Shown here in pieces: positions 54,366 to 63,208 of a stretch of 64,000 nucleotides of DNA. Each line of letters begins with the position of its first letter. The stretch's first letter is position 1. The DNA is taken from assembly GCF_000472925.1 (NCBI RefSeq), contig NZ_AXAS01000007.1, positions 109,485-173,484 on the forward strand, read 5' to 3'. Under the pieces are notes generated by a model that saw nothing but the letters and a program-made list of their open reading frames with translations, had not been told where the DNA came from and did no database searches. The DNA comes from Bradyrhizobium sp. Ec3.3. Lineage in GTDB: Bacteria; Pseudomonadota; Alphaproteobacteria; Rhizobiales; Xanthobacteraceae. A program made the translations under genes and the position numbers.

Positions 54366-55928
54366 ATGACTTCGATCATGACCACATTCCTCATACAGAA
54401 CCAATCGCGATGGCGCTTGCAAAAAGCCATGCCGATCCAGCGGTTGACGAACCGTTTTAAAAACAATGCCGCGCCCCTTCGAAGGCCCGATCGGGCTTTC
54501 GTTTCGAAAAATCTACTACGGCTGCTGTCAGGACTTCCGACGTCCTCATCGCGATCGGTCGTTTGCCTTCTGGCGCGGGTCCTGACGTGCGCTTTCGTAA
54601 TAGCCGGCGTATCAGACGAGAGTCTTGCGAGCTCCATGCGACTCACCAGCTTTGCGCTTGGTAACGGCCTGCAAGTGGTCGTGATCCCGGACCATCGCAC
54701 ACCGGTGGTGACGCAGATGATCTGGTACAAAGTAGGCTCCGCAGATGAGGCGCCGGGCAAATCCGGACTCGCCCATTTTCTCGAACATCTCATGTTCAAA
54801 GGCACGGAGGAGCACGCGCTCGGTGAGCTATCGCAGATCGTGCATCGCGTCGGTGGAAACCAAAACGCCTTCACGTCCACTGATTTCACGGCCTATTTTC
54901 AGCGCGTCCCGCGCGAACAACTGTCGACCATGATGGACCTCGAGGCCGACCGGATGACTGGCCTGGTTCTGAAGGATGAGAACGTGCGAGCCGAGCGCGA
55001 CGTCGTGCTCGAAGAGCACAACATGCGGGTTGCCAACAGTCCCGAGGCGCGGCTGTACGAGCAGATGGTGGGAGCGCTCTACCTCAATCACCCCTATGGA
55101 CGGCCGATCATCGGTTGGCGACGAGAAATCGAAAAGTTGGATCGCGAGGACGCGCTTGCCTTCTACCGCCGCTTTTATGCACCGAACAATGCGATCCTGG
55201 TGATCGCTGGCGACGTCGCAACCGCCGACGTGCGCCTGCTGGCCGAGTACAATTTCGGCTGGATACCGGCCCGGCCCGCGATTTCCGCACAACGCATCCG
55301 TCCCCAGGAGCCGGAGCCCGCCGGCCCGCGCACCGTCACGCTGTCCGATCCGCGCGTCGAGCAGCCGAGCGTGCAGCGCATTTATCTCGTGCCCTCAGCC
55401 GCGACCGCGGCGCCCGGCGAGAGCGAGGCACTCGAGGTGCTCGCGCAATTGATGGGGGGCGGCAGCAACTCCTATCTCTACCGCGCGCTCGTCGTCGACA
55501 AACCGCTCGCGGTCTCCGTCAGCGCCAGCTATTCGAGCATCTCGCTCGACCCGAGCCAGTTCTCGATCGCGGCCTCGCCCAAGCAGGGCGTCAGCTTCGC
55601 GGAGGTCGAGCAGGTCATCGACAACGTGATCGCCGACATCGTGCAGAACCCCATCCGTGCCGAGGATCTCGAACGGATCAAGAGCCGGCTCATCGCGAGA
55701 GCGATCTACGCCCAGGACAGTCAGGCGGTGCTGGCGCAATGGTACGGTGGCGCGTTGACGACGGGCCTGTCCATCGAGGACATCCGCAGTTGGCCCGATC
55801 GCATCCGCGCCGTGACCGCCGACCAGGTACGCGCCGCCGCGCAGAAATGGCTCGAGAAGAAGCGCTCGGTCACCGGCTATCTGATCAAGGACACCACCAC
55901 CGCCAAGCGCGAGGAGAAGCGTTTGTGA
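54366..55928 (+). CDS. M16 zinc metallopeptidase, catalytic subunit
   Basis: The product is an M16 peptidase with the inverted zinc motif HFLEH (about 137-141) and a distal Glu in ERDVVLEEHNMR. The conserved RRFYAPNNAILVIAGDV of the family follows. A hydrophobic stretch (about 64-82, LLARVLTCAFVIAG) probably serves as signal peptide, so the protein is likely periplasmic. The true start is unclear: ATG at 54366 or 54429 gives an unusually long basic N-terminus of about 60 residues, which may be fused or recombined sequence. It overlaps the next M16 gene by four bases (GTGA), the normal layout for paired subunits. Confidence 0.88.
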   Translation: MTSIMTTFLIQNQSRWRLQKAMPIQRLTNRFKNNAAPLRRPDRAFVSKNLLRLLSGLPTSSSRSVVCLLARVLTCAFVIAGVSDESLASSMRLTSFALGNGLQVVVIPDHRTPVVTQMIWYKVGSADEAPGKSGLAHFLEHLMFKGTEEHALGELSQIVHRVGGNQNAFTSTDFTAYFQRVPREQLSTMMDLEADRMTGLVLKDENVRAERDVVLEEHNMRVANSPEARLYEQMVGALYLNHPYGRPIIGWRREIEKLDREDALAFYRRFYAPNNAILVIAGDVATADVRLLAEYNFGWIPARPAISAQRIRPQEPEPAGPRTVTLSDPRVEQPSVQRIYLVPSAATAAPGESEALEVLAQLMGGGSNSYLYRALVVDKPLAVSVSASYSSISLDPSQFSIAASPKQGVSFAEVEQVIDNVIADIVQNPIRAEDLERIKSRLIARAIYAQDSQAVLAQWYGGALTTGLSIEDIRSWPDRIRAVTADQVRAAAQKWLEKKRSVTGYLIKDTTTAKREEKRL

Positions 55929-57298
55929 ACCAGTCCTTCCTTTGCACTCGACGCACTGCGCTCTCCCTTGCAGGCGGACTCGTAGTCTCGCTCGGGGCGG
56001 CCGCGCCGTCGTTCGCCGCTGCCAAGATTGAGCATTTGGTCTCGCCGGACGGCATCGAAGCCTGGTTCGTGCAGGATGCGACCGTGCCGCTGATCGCGAT
56101 GGAGTATTCCTTTGCCGGTGGTGCGTCGCAGGATCCCAAGGACAAGCCGGGCGTCGCCAACCTCGTCGGCGACCTTCTCGACGAAGGCTCCGGCGATCTC
56201 GATTCCAAGACCTTCCACGAGCGGCTCGACCGCCGCGCCATCGAGCTCTCCTTCAACGCCGGCCGTGACACGTTCCGAGGCAGCCTGCGTATGCTCCGCG
56301 ACAACAAGGACGAGGCCTTTGACCTGTTGCGGATGGCGCTGACCTCACCGCATTTCGACACCGCCGATGTCGAGCGTATCCGTTCCCAGGTGATCTCCGG
56401 CCTGCGCCGCCGCACCACCAATCCGACCGCGCTTGCCGGCCGCAAGTTCGTGGAGATGGCCTTCGGCGATCATCCCTACGGTCGGCAGACCAGCGGGACG
56501 CTGGAAAGCGTGCCGACCATCACGGTCGCCGACATGAAGGATTATGTCGGCCGCGTGCTGGCCAGGGACACGCTGAAGGTTGCTGTCGTCGGCGACGTCG
56601 ACCCGGCAACCCTCGGCAAGCTGCTCGACAAGACCTTTGGCAGCCTACCGGCCAAGGCGAACCTCACCCCGGTCGCCGACGTCGAGGCAGCCGCGCCGCC
56701 GGGGCGCGCCTTCGTGCCGCTCGACGTGCCGCAGACCGTGATCACCTTCGGCGGCCCCGGCGTGAAGCGCAGCGATCCGAACTTCATGGCCGCCTACGTC
56801 GTCAACCACATCCTGGGCGGCGGCGGATTGTCCTCCCGGCTCTACCGCGAGGTGCGCGAGAAGCGAGGGCTCGCCTATTCGCTGTTTGAAGCGCTGCTGT
56901 GGATGGAGCACTCGGCCGTCTTCATCGGCAACACCGGCACGCGCGCCGACCGCGCGGGCGACACCATCGATGCGATCGAGAAGGAGGTGCGCCGCATCGC
57001 CGAGGAGGGACCGACGCAGAAGGAGCTCGACGAGGCGAAGTCTTATCTGAAGGGCTCGCAGATGCTGGCGCTCGATACCTCTTCGAAGCTCGCGCAGGCG
57101 CTGCTGCAGTATCAGCAGGACAAGCTGCCGATCGACTATATCGAGAAGCGCAATGCCATCGTCGATGCCGTGACGCTGGACGACGCCAAGCAGGCCGCGA
57201 AGCGGCTGTGGGGCCAGGGCCTCCTGACCGTCATCGTCGGCCGCGCGCCCCAGGCGGCCGCGCAGCCCGCCGCAGCACCCGCGACGAACTCGAACTGA
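55925..57298 (+). CDS. M16-family protein, non-catalytic partner
   Basis: Starting at GTG 55925, overlapping the upstream stop, the 457-residue product has a signal peptide (to about residue 31, ending PSFAA). It has the two-lobed M16 fold but no HxxEH; the equivalent stretch reads VGDLLDEGSG. A Gly-rich NHILGGGGLSSRLYREVREK matches the R/Y-containing substrate-binding part of M16B partners. Together with the first gene it would make a heterodimeric periplasmic peptidase. Codon use is strongly GC-rich, unlike most neighbouring genes. The long frame further upstream is antisense-like overlap and was not used. Confidence 0.88.
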   Translation: MNQSFLCTRRTALSLAGGLVVSLGAAAPSFAAAKIEHLVSPDGIEAWFVQDATVPLIAMEYSFAGGASQDPKDKPGVANLVGDLLDEGSGDLDSKTFHERLDRRAIELSFNAGRDTFRGSLRMLRDNKDEAFDLLRMALTSPHFDTADVERIRSQVISGLRRRTTNPTALAGRKFVEMAFGDHPYGRQTSGTLESVPTITVADMKDYVGRVLARDTLKVAVVGDVDPATLGKLLDKTFGSLPAKANLTPVADVEAAAPPGRAFVPLDVPQTVITFGGPGVKRSDPNFMAAYVVNHILGGGGLSSRLYREVREKRGLAYSLFEALLWMEHSAVFIGNTGTRADRAGDTIDAIEKEVRRIAEEGPTQKELDEAKSYLKGSQMLALDTSSKLAQALLQYQQDKLPIDYIEKRNAIVDAVTLDDAKQAAKRLWGQGLLTVIVGRAPQAAAQPAAAPATNSN

Positions 57299-57467
57299 AC
57301 TGCTTTATGGCTAGTCGCGATCCATAAATCGAACTCGCCGCCTCCATGACTGTGCACGAAAAGAAACAAAACATCTCCCTCTTGCACGTTGTTTGATGGG
57401 CTGCGCTCCGCCGCTAACTTCTTAAGAGACGGCGATGCGCGACCCGCGACCCGCTTGAATTCTCCTA

Positions 57468-57638
57468 ATGCGTATTCGACCGCAGATTGTCGGTGAAATA
57501 TCCGTTCGGCGAACTCGGGTGCGTTCCGATGCTCTCGCAGCCTTGCTTGAAGAGGTTGTTCACCCGCTCGCCCGGCCGGGAGAGGAGCAGTTGCAGACAG
57601 TCGCTGCCCTCAACAAGGTCCTTGCGCACGACGGATAG
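57468..57638 (+). CDS. Possible small protein or gene remnant, 56 residues
   Basis: The frame begins ATG CGT ATT and encodes an alpha-helical stretch (SDALAALLEEVVHPLARPGE, then EQLQTVAALNKVLAHDG) that looks coding. No Shine-Dalgarno precedes it, and an in-frame stop overlaps the start. It may be the C-terminal remnant of a longer gene. I do not recognise a family. Confidence 0.3.
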   Translation: MRIRPQIVGEISVRRTRVRSDALAALLEEVVHPLARPGEEQLQTVAALNKVLAHDG

Positions 57639-57699
57639 CGCCCGCTAGCATCGGGTCGCTTCAGGGTAGTCCCGCGCATATAGGCGATTTTCCGCAGAT

Positions 57700-57738
57700 G
57701 TCTGCGCAAGGTATCGTTTTTCGATACCTTGCGCAGAC
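57700..57738. repeat. 17-base perfect inverted repeat with T5 loop
   Basis: GTCTGCGCAAGGTATCG at 57700-57716 and its exact complement at 57722-57738 enclose five T. The stem is far longer than typical terminators and there is no T-tract after it. It could be a protein operator, an RNA hairpin or a relic of a mobile element end. Confidence 0.8.
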
Positions 57739-58159
57739 GACTATAGGCAAATCCCTTGTTTTGACATTGTCGGTATTTCAATCGCTCGAGTTGTCTTGCT
57801 CCTTCGGCGGAAGCGAGGCCTCGTTCGCCTTTCTGTCTCTGTTACGCATCATGCGCGTTCTTTGCCGATAAATTCCGGGTTGCTGAGTCGGATATAGTTG
57901 TCTGATTGGACGCGAGTGCCGCCTCTCTCGCATCGTCAGCAGGTTTCAGTCATTCATCCCGTGGTCGAAGTATTCCTGGTGCTGCCCACCAGCAGCATCA
58001 AACTTCGCATGGCAGCTGGCACTTGCGTGCCTATCGGTCGGATCAGCCCTGAATGGTCCGTTGCCAGAGTGAGGAGCGCCAACGCGTCAAATGCGCTTGA
58101 ATCGGTCGTAGCGTTAAGTTGTACACCATTCCGGAGGCATATCCGCGAAGCATAGGCAA

Positions 58160-58669
58160 ATGAAAAAAAACCTTCTCACTGTTGTACTATGTTCCGTTTT
58201 CGGTTTGCTCGGGCCGAATACGGTTGCACTTGCGGACTCCACCCGACGCTATGATTGCACCATAGACGGGACGGATCGAGAGCCGGTAGGCGATCGGAAT
58301 GGGCACATCATTGTCAGCCTTCAATACACCTGTCGCGTCGCGGATGGGCTGTTGAAGGACGCGGGAATTACGGGAATATCGGTCAGCGAGTGGGACGGTG
58401 AGAAAGGGAAGTACCTGGCTTCTCTCGACGTTCACCGCGCGCTCGAAGGATTTGCAGTTGGTCAGCTCTTGGAGGGGATCGGCTCCTCAGTCATGGAGAA
58501 CAACAGGACCGCTGGCATCGCAGCTTCGGGTAAGACGGCGTTTAAGTTCGCATCCGGCTCGCTGGCAGCTCTCTCCGGAAAGACTGTCAAATTTACGACC
58601 ATGCCGGCCGGTGCTCGTCGGTTCGAGTTGGAGTTCACAGATTGGCCTGAAGCTGCTCAACCGAAATGA
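58160..58669 (+). CDS. Small secreted protein, unknown function
   Basis: The 169-residue protein has a clear signal peptide (MKKNLLTVVLCSVFGLLGP, cleavage after about ALA at 25). The mature part is beta-strand-like with two Cys (YDCTIDG and YTCRVADG), likely a disulfide, and ends FELEFTDWPEAAQPK. GGAGG lies about 24 bases before the ATG, and no closer strong site is visible. It stands alone, with gene-free DNA on both sides. I do not recognise a family; an exported periplasmic or extracellular protein is the safest call. Confidence 0.65.
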   Translation: MKKNLLTVVLCSVFGLLGPNTVALADSTRRYDCTIDGTDREPVGDRNGHIIVSLQYTCRVADGLLKDAGITGISVSEWDGEKGKYLASLDVHRALEGFAVGQLLEGIGSSVMENNRTAGIAASGKTAFKFASGSLAALSGKTVKFTTMPAGARRFELEFTDWPEAAQPK

Positions 58670-59360
58670 CGCCGCGCCGCGGCGGCACCCATCATGTCAT
58701 TTCCGAAGTCCCGGCTACGGTATGAATGGCGGGACGCCGTGCTCGTACGATGATAGCGAATCGCGAGCAGGTGGTTGATGTTCTGCCGGTCCAAATCAGC
58801 TTGTTGGTGGATGCCGAAGGGACGAACAGATAGTTCTTCGCAACAAATCCGCGGCTGAAGCACTTGAGAGCAGCTCATACGATGAGCGATGATCGAGGTG
58901 CAACAACACTTTCCATGGCACCGGGCTCTGGAGCCACTCACACGAGTTTCTCGTTCATGCACATCGTGGATCGAGATCCAGTCAATTCGAGTGACGATCC
59001 AAGCACGATTTATTCTCACTGTGCACAACGGCAGCCGCTCGGAGCGAATTCGCCGTTAGCACTTCGCGATCAGTGCGCATTCGCCAGCGCTCGCTAAGAG
59101 GGCTCAAGGCATGGTCTCCGATCTTGTTCACACGTAAGAGTTCGTGAGATCCAAGCGTGCTCCTTGGCAAAACTCATGTGCATCTAGCAGGTCGCTATCC
59201 CACCCGGTCGCAGTCACGGCTCCAGGCAATCTGGCAAGCCACGGCCGAGCAGACAATCACGGCCCTATGGGAGGCTATCGGCTTTCGCTTTCGATAAACT
59301 GACGCCGGCAGAACCCGCCTTCAAGGCAGCAGGATATGATCTTGAGTAACTGGATCTCCT
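58670..59360. other. About 690 bases without a supported gene
   Basis: Only short frames are seen. Close to 59290-59350 a plus-strand run (FDKLTPAEPAFKAAGYDLE before a stop) looks like the C-terminal end of a lost gene. No hairpin terminator or RNA gene was recognised. Confidence 0.45.
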
Positions 59361-60965
59361 CTAGCGTGGGATGTTGGCCTCGCAGTTATAATACTGTCCG
59401 GAAAGCCCCATTTTCGTGCAAGCTTCCTTCAGCACGTCCTTCGGGCTAGCCCAGTTCGGTTTCCATTGATCTCGATCGAAGCGGACGTTTTTGTATAAAT
59501 CCCACATGATGATCCCTGACCGAGAATGCTTGATTGTCTCATCTATGATCTTCGTCAGATCATCTCTGGTAAGTGGCAGATTCCCGCTTGCTGGTTGTCC
59601 CACTTCAAAGCCGACCGCGATCGGTGGCGTGATCAGGAGTTTGCGGGGCTGAATTGAGGCTCGAGCGCCGGTTCTCGATCCTGAGACTTTTGCGTGCAAG
59701 TCTGCAAACTTCGAATCTGCCGGTAGTCCGTTGCCATTTTTGAGCCAAACCGCGGACTGCGCATAGTAATAGTTTACTTGTCCTACGAGATCACATGGAA
59801 TGTGAGTCCCGGGACGGGTGCGCTCACAGTCCAGTTCACCAAGATCGTAGGACATAATGCCGACCTGGCTTAACTTGTCTATCTCCGCTTTGTGGAGGAG
59901 GGCGGTGTTGTAGATCAGGCCATAAAGATTGCCGCCCCGCCATACACCTCCATAAATGCCCGAGTTCGGAGCGACAGTGTCCCAATTGGCCGACATATTC
60001 GGGATCCCACCGTTGGCAGGGGCTGCAACGCTGAGCTTCAAGGATCGATTGATGCTTGTGATCGCGTTGTCCAACGATTTCAGAATCGCAGCGAACTTCT
60101 CGACCGTCCGCGGCATAGCACGTGGAAGCTTGTCGCTGTCAGGATTGAGTTTCATGGCGTCGCCAAATACGTCAGCTCCGATGCCAAGCTGCATCAAGGC
60201 CTTGTCGTCTAGCATCTCCGCTTTCATCGCATCATTGGTCGGTGCGGGCGGCGTGAGTTTGTCGGGAGTCAACGTCCAAGACTTGGCATTGATGTCGGCG
60301 TGCCAGAACTCTTCATAATCGACATCGATGCCCGTAACCCCAAGATCATTTGCGAGCGCAACGATGTTCTTGTATGCGCTGTCCGCGCCGCTTCCTATGA
60401 TGCCGCTTTCAAATTGAGGACGAGGTATTTCAGTCGAAGGGTTCGGAAAGGTATCATACACTTCATCCTCGGGGCCGCATGAATTGCTCTTTCCTGCCGT
60501 CGCATCGTAGATATTGGGATAACAACTGAAATTCCATCCGCCGACTGCTATGGAGGTTTGCACGCCATGGGCTCTTAGATCGGCGACGATCCTTTTCAGA
60601 GTCTCGAAATCGGCTTTCGGATCTCTGTTCTTCGTAGAGACAGCCTTGGTTGTGCCTTTGTCACTGCTACAGGTATAACCAAAAAGTCCCGTGCAGGTTA
60701 GATCGTTCGATGTGTATTTGGTCAAACTGGGCTGCACGAACGACAGCACGAGGCTGTTGAAATTCGTCTGATCGTGCTCGATCTTCTCGCTGAGCTCCTT
60801 GAGATTTTCCAGACTCGCGTAGTAGTCCGGCGTGCCTTTTTCTGCGCCGGGGCCAGTCAGGTAATATGCCGAAATTGTGGGCGCCGCGAGCCCATTCCCT
60901 GCAAGGCAAGATGCAAGCATGATCGACAACAAAGCCAGGCGCAATGTTCTTCTGCCGCTCATCAT
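59361..60965 (-). CDS. Secreted GH18 chitinase-like protein
   Basis: The 534-residue protein has a signal peptide (about 1-28) and glycoside hydrolase 18 motifs: SIAVGGW (138-144, the SxGG strand) and GIDVDYEEF (212-220), the DxxDxDxE-type site with catalytic Glu218. Later motifs include IMSYDLGELD and IIMWDLYKN near the C-terminus. GH18 enzymes hydrolyse beta-1,4-N-acetylglucosamine chains. The long insertion near 225-330 and an extra C-terminal tail with Cys are unusual. AAAAGG precedes the start. In a rhizobium it could act on fungal chitin, insect chitin or Nod factors; none of these is shown. Confidence 0.85.
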   Translation of the reverse strand: MMSGRRTLRLALLSIMLASCLAGNGLAAPTISAYYLTGPGAEKGTPDYYASLENLKELSEKIEHDQTNFNSLVLSFVQPSLTKYTSNDLTCTGLFGYTCSSDKGTTKAVSTKNRDPKADFETLKRIVADLRAHGVQTSIAVGGWNFSCYPNIYDATAGKSNSCGPEDEVYDTFPNPSTEIPRPQFESGIIGSGADSAYKNIVALANDLGVTGIDVDYEEFWHADINAKSWTLTPDKLTPPAPTNDAMKAEMLDDKALMQLGIGADVFGDAMKLNPDSDKLPRAMPRTVEKFAAILKSLDNAITSINRSLKLSVAAPANGGIPNMSANWDTVAPNSGIYGGVWRGGNLYGLIYNTALLHKAEIDKLSQVGIMSYDLGELDCERTRPGTHIPCDLVGQVNYYYAQSAVWLKNGNGLPADSKFADLHAKVSGSRTGARASIQPRKLLITPPIAVGFEVGQPASGNLPLTRDDLTKIIDETIKHSRSGIIMWDLYKNVRFDRDQWKPNWASPKDVLKEACTKMGLSGQYYNCEANIPR

Positions 60966-61428
60966 TTTTTTCCTTTTGACAAGATCGACGGCTGTCCCGC
61001 TTCCGAGCGTCGAAACCTGTCCTTAATGGCAAACTTCTGCATTTGTTCAGCTTCGGCGAAGAAATGCTCAAGGGCGGCGTAACTGTTGGCTAGGAGAATG
61101 CTCGGTCGAAAGGCACGCGTTGGCGCTCATGGTGGTCGCGATGCTGGTCGAAACGAGTGTGCTGCTTTGGATGCCTGGTCCGGGATGCTATCACAGTCCG
61201 ATCGATATCGGCGATGCTATAGCGTAACCTGATTTTAGAGAAACTTCAGAGGCCTTGACACCGCAACGGTTTTCAACGTCTCCCGATGCTTCCTCATTTT
61301 TGCGCCCTGTCTAGGAGCGTCAAGGCGGCATGTCACAACTTCGCGTCTATGCGGGATTCGGATCGCAGCCAGCAACGCGGCAACAAGCGATCGGTCCTCT
61401 CCGAGCTCGAATTCAGCAACATCACCGC
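60966..61428. other. About 460 bases, chitinase promoter region
   Basis: This stretch should hold the promoter of the minus-strand chitinase gene. No sigma-54 site was found. Frames here are short and overlapping. Nothing else is recognisable. Confidence 0.5.
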
Positions 61429-61521
61429 TTAAAAGCCCCCCGCTTGCGCGACGAGTGCGACAACCGCGATGACCAGCGCAAACATCAGTGCGACGCTCGC
61501 GCCCTGAGCATATCGCTTCAT
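61429..61521 (-). CDS. Possible 30-residue single-span membrane protein
   Basis: The frame from ATG 61521 encodes MKRYAQGASVALMFALVIAV followed by VALVAQAGGF and a stop. It is a basic N-terminus and one membrane helix. The ribosome binding site is weak (AAAGAA). Its size and pattern fit small membrane proteins or a minimal signal-anchor peptide. It lies just downstream of the hypothetical gene of the abiE operon on the same strand. Confidence 0.35.
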   Translation of the reverse strand: MKRYAQGASVALMFALVIAVVALVAQAGGF

Positions 61522-61546
61522 GGAGTTCTTTGAGAGTTGCGAAAGG

Positions 61547-62329
61547 CTATACGTTCCTCACTCGACATAGTCCTAAGTTCGGAGTCGGAGGGTACGCGCA
61601 CGGAGCCGGTGTTGGGACGCGACGTTCACTCGGCGAGAGCTTGATGATGCGATTGAGAACCACGTCTCCGTGCGAGCGTCCGACCAGATGTGCGGCATGG
61701 GTCGCAGACGCGACTTGTGGCGTGCGGCATATCTCGCTCGTCTGGGGGAGATCACGATTCAAATCAGTGTTCGGTACGGCCTCGATGAGGAACGGAGACT
61801 GTCCGTCAAGCCAAGGGTGCAGCCGGAAAATTTCGAAGTTGCCCAGGTGGCTGGCATAGGTCTCTGGGAATGGCAGGTTGAGTTGTTGCTGTAGAACCGA
61901 GAGGAGGCTTGCGAGCGGTTCATGTTCCCGACCGACCAGAGCCTCCACGTCGGGAAGGGAGTAGTACAACTCGGTTGGAACGCCTGATTGACCGAGAGCT
62001 TCCTGAACGATGACGCGGGCGGCCGCCACACGGAGCTGGAAATTCGAAGGAGATACTGCCGCCGTATCGATGGTGCCACGCGTGATCTTGTCGTGGAAGA
62101 CTGCAAATGCGTCGTCCGTGACGGTGGCCTGATGGACGGTCAGCTGCGCGTTGGCGGATAGTGTGAAGGTCGCTTCATCGTTCCAGCCGGGCGCATGGAA
62201 GCTACGAGCTGCACATCCGTGAACAAACCCGCCACCCTGTGCGTGCTTGATCGAGCCGATCCAGAGCCTCCATGAAGATGTCGCGGATGTTGTTGGGTCA
62301 GTTGTGACTGGCGAAGCCGGATTCTGCAC
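61547..62329 (-). CDS. Unknown third gene of the abiE operon
   Basis: The 260-residue frame starts with GTG at 62329, six bases after the abiEii stop, so it is in the same operon. It begins with a polar N-terminus (SWRLWIGSIKHAQGGGFVHG), then beta-rich and helical parts (LYYSLPDVEALVGREHEPLA). The last 70 residues are Arg/Pro-rich and may be a decayed end. I do not recognise the family with confidence. Its position next to an abortive-infection pair suggests an accessory defence role. The GTG start and unusual C-terminus leave room for a truncated gene. Confidence 0.5.
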   Translation of the reverse strand: MQNPASPVTTDPTTSATSSWRLWIGSIKHAQGGGFVHGCAARSFHAPGWNDEATFTLSANAQLTVHQATVTDDAFAVFHDKITRGTIDTAAVSPSNFQLRVAAARVIVQEALGQSGVPTELYYSLPDVEALVGREHEPLASLLSVLQQQLNLPFPETYASHLGNFEIFRLHPWLDGQSPFLIEAVPNTDLNRDLPQTSEICRTPQVASATHAAHLVGRSHGDVVLNRIIKLSPSERRVPTPAPCAYPPTPNLGLCRVRNV

Positions 62330-62335
62330 GTCGGG

Positions 62336-63208
62336 TCACTCGTTGTTGCGCACCAACTCCAGTGCATTACTCGCATGAGGCATCAGAAAACCCGCTAGCG
62401 CTTCAACCACGTCGGCAAGCGATCCGGGATCAATGGCGACGTCCCGGATGAAGGCAACCCATTGCTGCTGCTTGGTCGGATCGGCTGCAAAGATCGGCGT
62501 CAGCGCATCGGGCCGCTCGGTCGGAATAGCCGTCTTCCTTCGTGCGAAGGTCGCGGCGATGGCCCGGGCCAGCCGGTCGTCGGAGAATTGATGCGTCTTC
62601 GCCAAGACCCAGATGTCGTAGAAATCCTTGAGCCGGCTGTTGGCAAGGCCAAGCATCACCATGGCCTGGAATTTTTCAGCAACGACTGTTTCGGGCGGAT
62701 AGGCGCGAAGTTTGGGCGCCGGCTGATCGAGCCGAGCGGGCAGCTCGATCTCTTCGAGGCCCGGCTCGGTGGCATCACCATAGCCGATGTCGATGACGAT
62801 GCGGACACGTGCGCCATCAACCGTCGCATAGGCCTTGAGCCGAAGGCCACTACACCCGGATTCATCGCGAACCCGATCGACCGTCAGGTCTTTGGCGTCA
62901 AAGATTACACCGTCATCGGCGTTGATGGCGCAGACTTCGTTAAAGGCTTTGAGCGTTAGCCCGGGATCGCTTTCGCCGAACCCGAGCAGATCAAGATCGC
63001 GGGTAGGTCGGTGAGGATCGTCCAGCCGCATGAGCATGGCACCCTTGAGGACGAACCGGTTGCGCTCTTTGCTGATGCTGAGCCGGTAGAGAAGCCGTTC
63101 AAGCGTGTACTGCGTGAGCAGCAGTTCGAAGGGCTCGTTGCGTTGCTTCAAAAGATTGAGAAGGCGCGCGCGGATGGACGCGCCGACATTTTGCAGCGGC
63201 TTACGCAT
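62336..63208 (-). CDS. abiEii: AbiEii-type nucleotidyltransferase toxin
   Basis: The 290-residue protein has the DNA polymerase beta-like nucleotidyltransferase core of AbiEii toxins: FVLKGAMLMRL (Lys-Gly at 55-56), RPTRDLDLLGF (Asp71 and Asp73, the metal pair), RVRIVIDIGYGD (third Asp) and the C-terminal KDFYDIWVLAK. AbiEii transfers nucleotides to cellular targets when freed from AbiEi and stops growth during phage infection. It overlaps the abiEi gene by eight bases. All key residues seem present, so the toxin looks intact. Confidence 0.92.
   Translation of the reverse strand: MRKPLQNVGASIRARLLNLLKQRNEPFELLLTQYTLERLLYRLSISKERNRFVLKGAMLMRLDDPHRPTRDLDLLGFGESDPGLTLKAFNEVCAINADDGVIFDAKDLTVDRVRDESGCSGLRLKAYATVDGARVRIVIDIGYGDATEPGLEEIELPARLDQPAPKLRAYPPETVVAEKFQAMVMLGLANSRLKDFYDIWVLAKTHQFSDDRLARAIAATFARRKTAIPTERPDALTPIFAADPTKQQQWVAFIRDVAIDPGSLADVVEALAGFLMPHASNALELVRNNE

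Larger units (their letters stand above)
57299..58159. other. About 0.86 kb with a possible small ORF and a large hairpin
   Basis: Between the M16 pair and the secreted protein gene only two items stand out: a 56-codon frame at 57468-57638 and the perfect inverted repeat at 57700-57738. A GGAGG shortly before 58160 belongs to the next gene. No RNA gene was recognised. Confidence 0.5.

Noticed and set aside
55115..55924. Upstream extension of the second M16 gene
   Set aside because: It runs out of frame through the first M16 gene and is Arg-rich. The GTG at 55925 gives a clean signal peptide.
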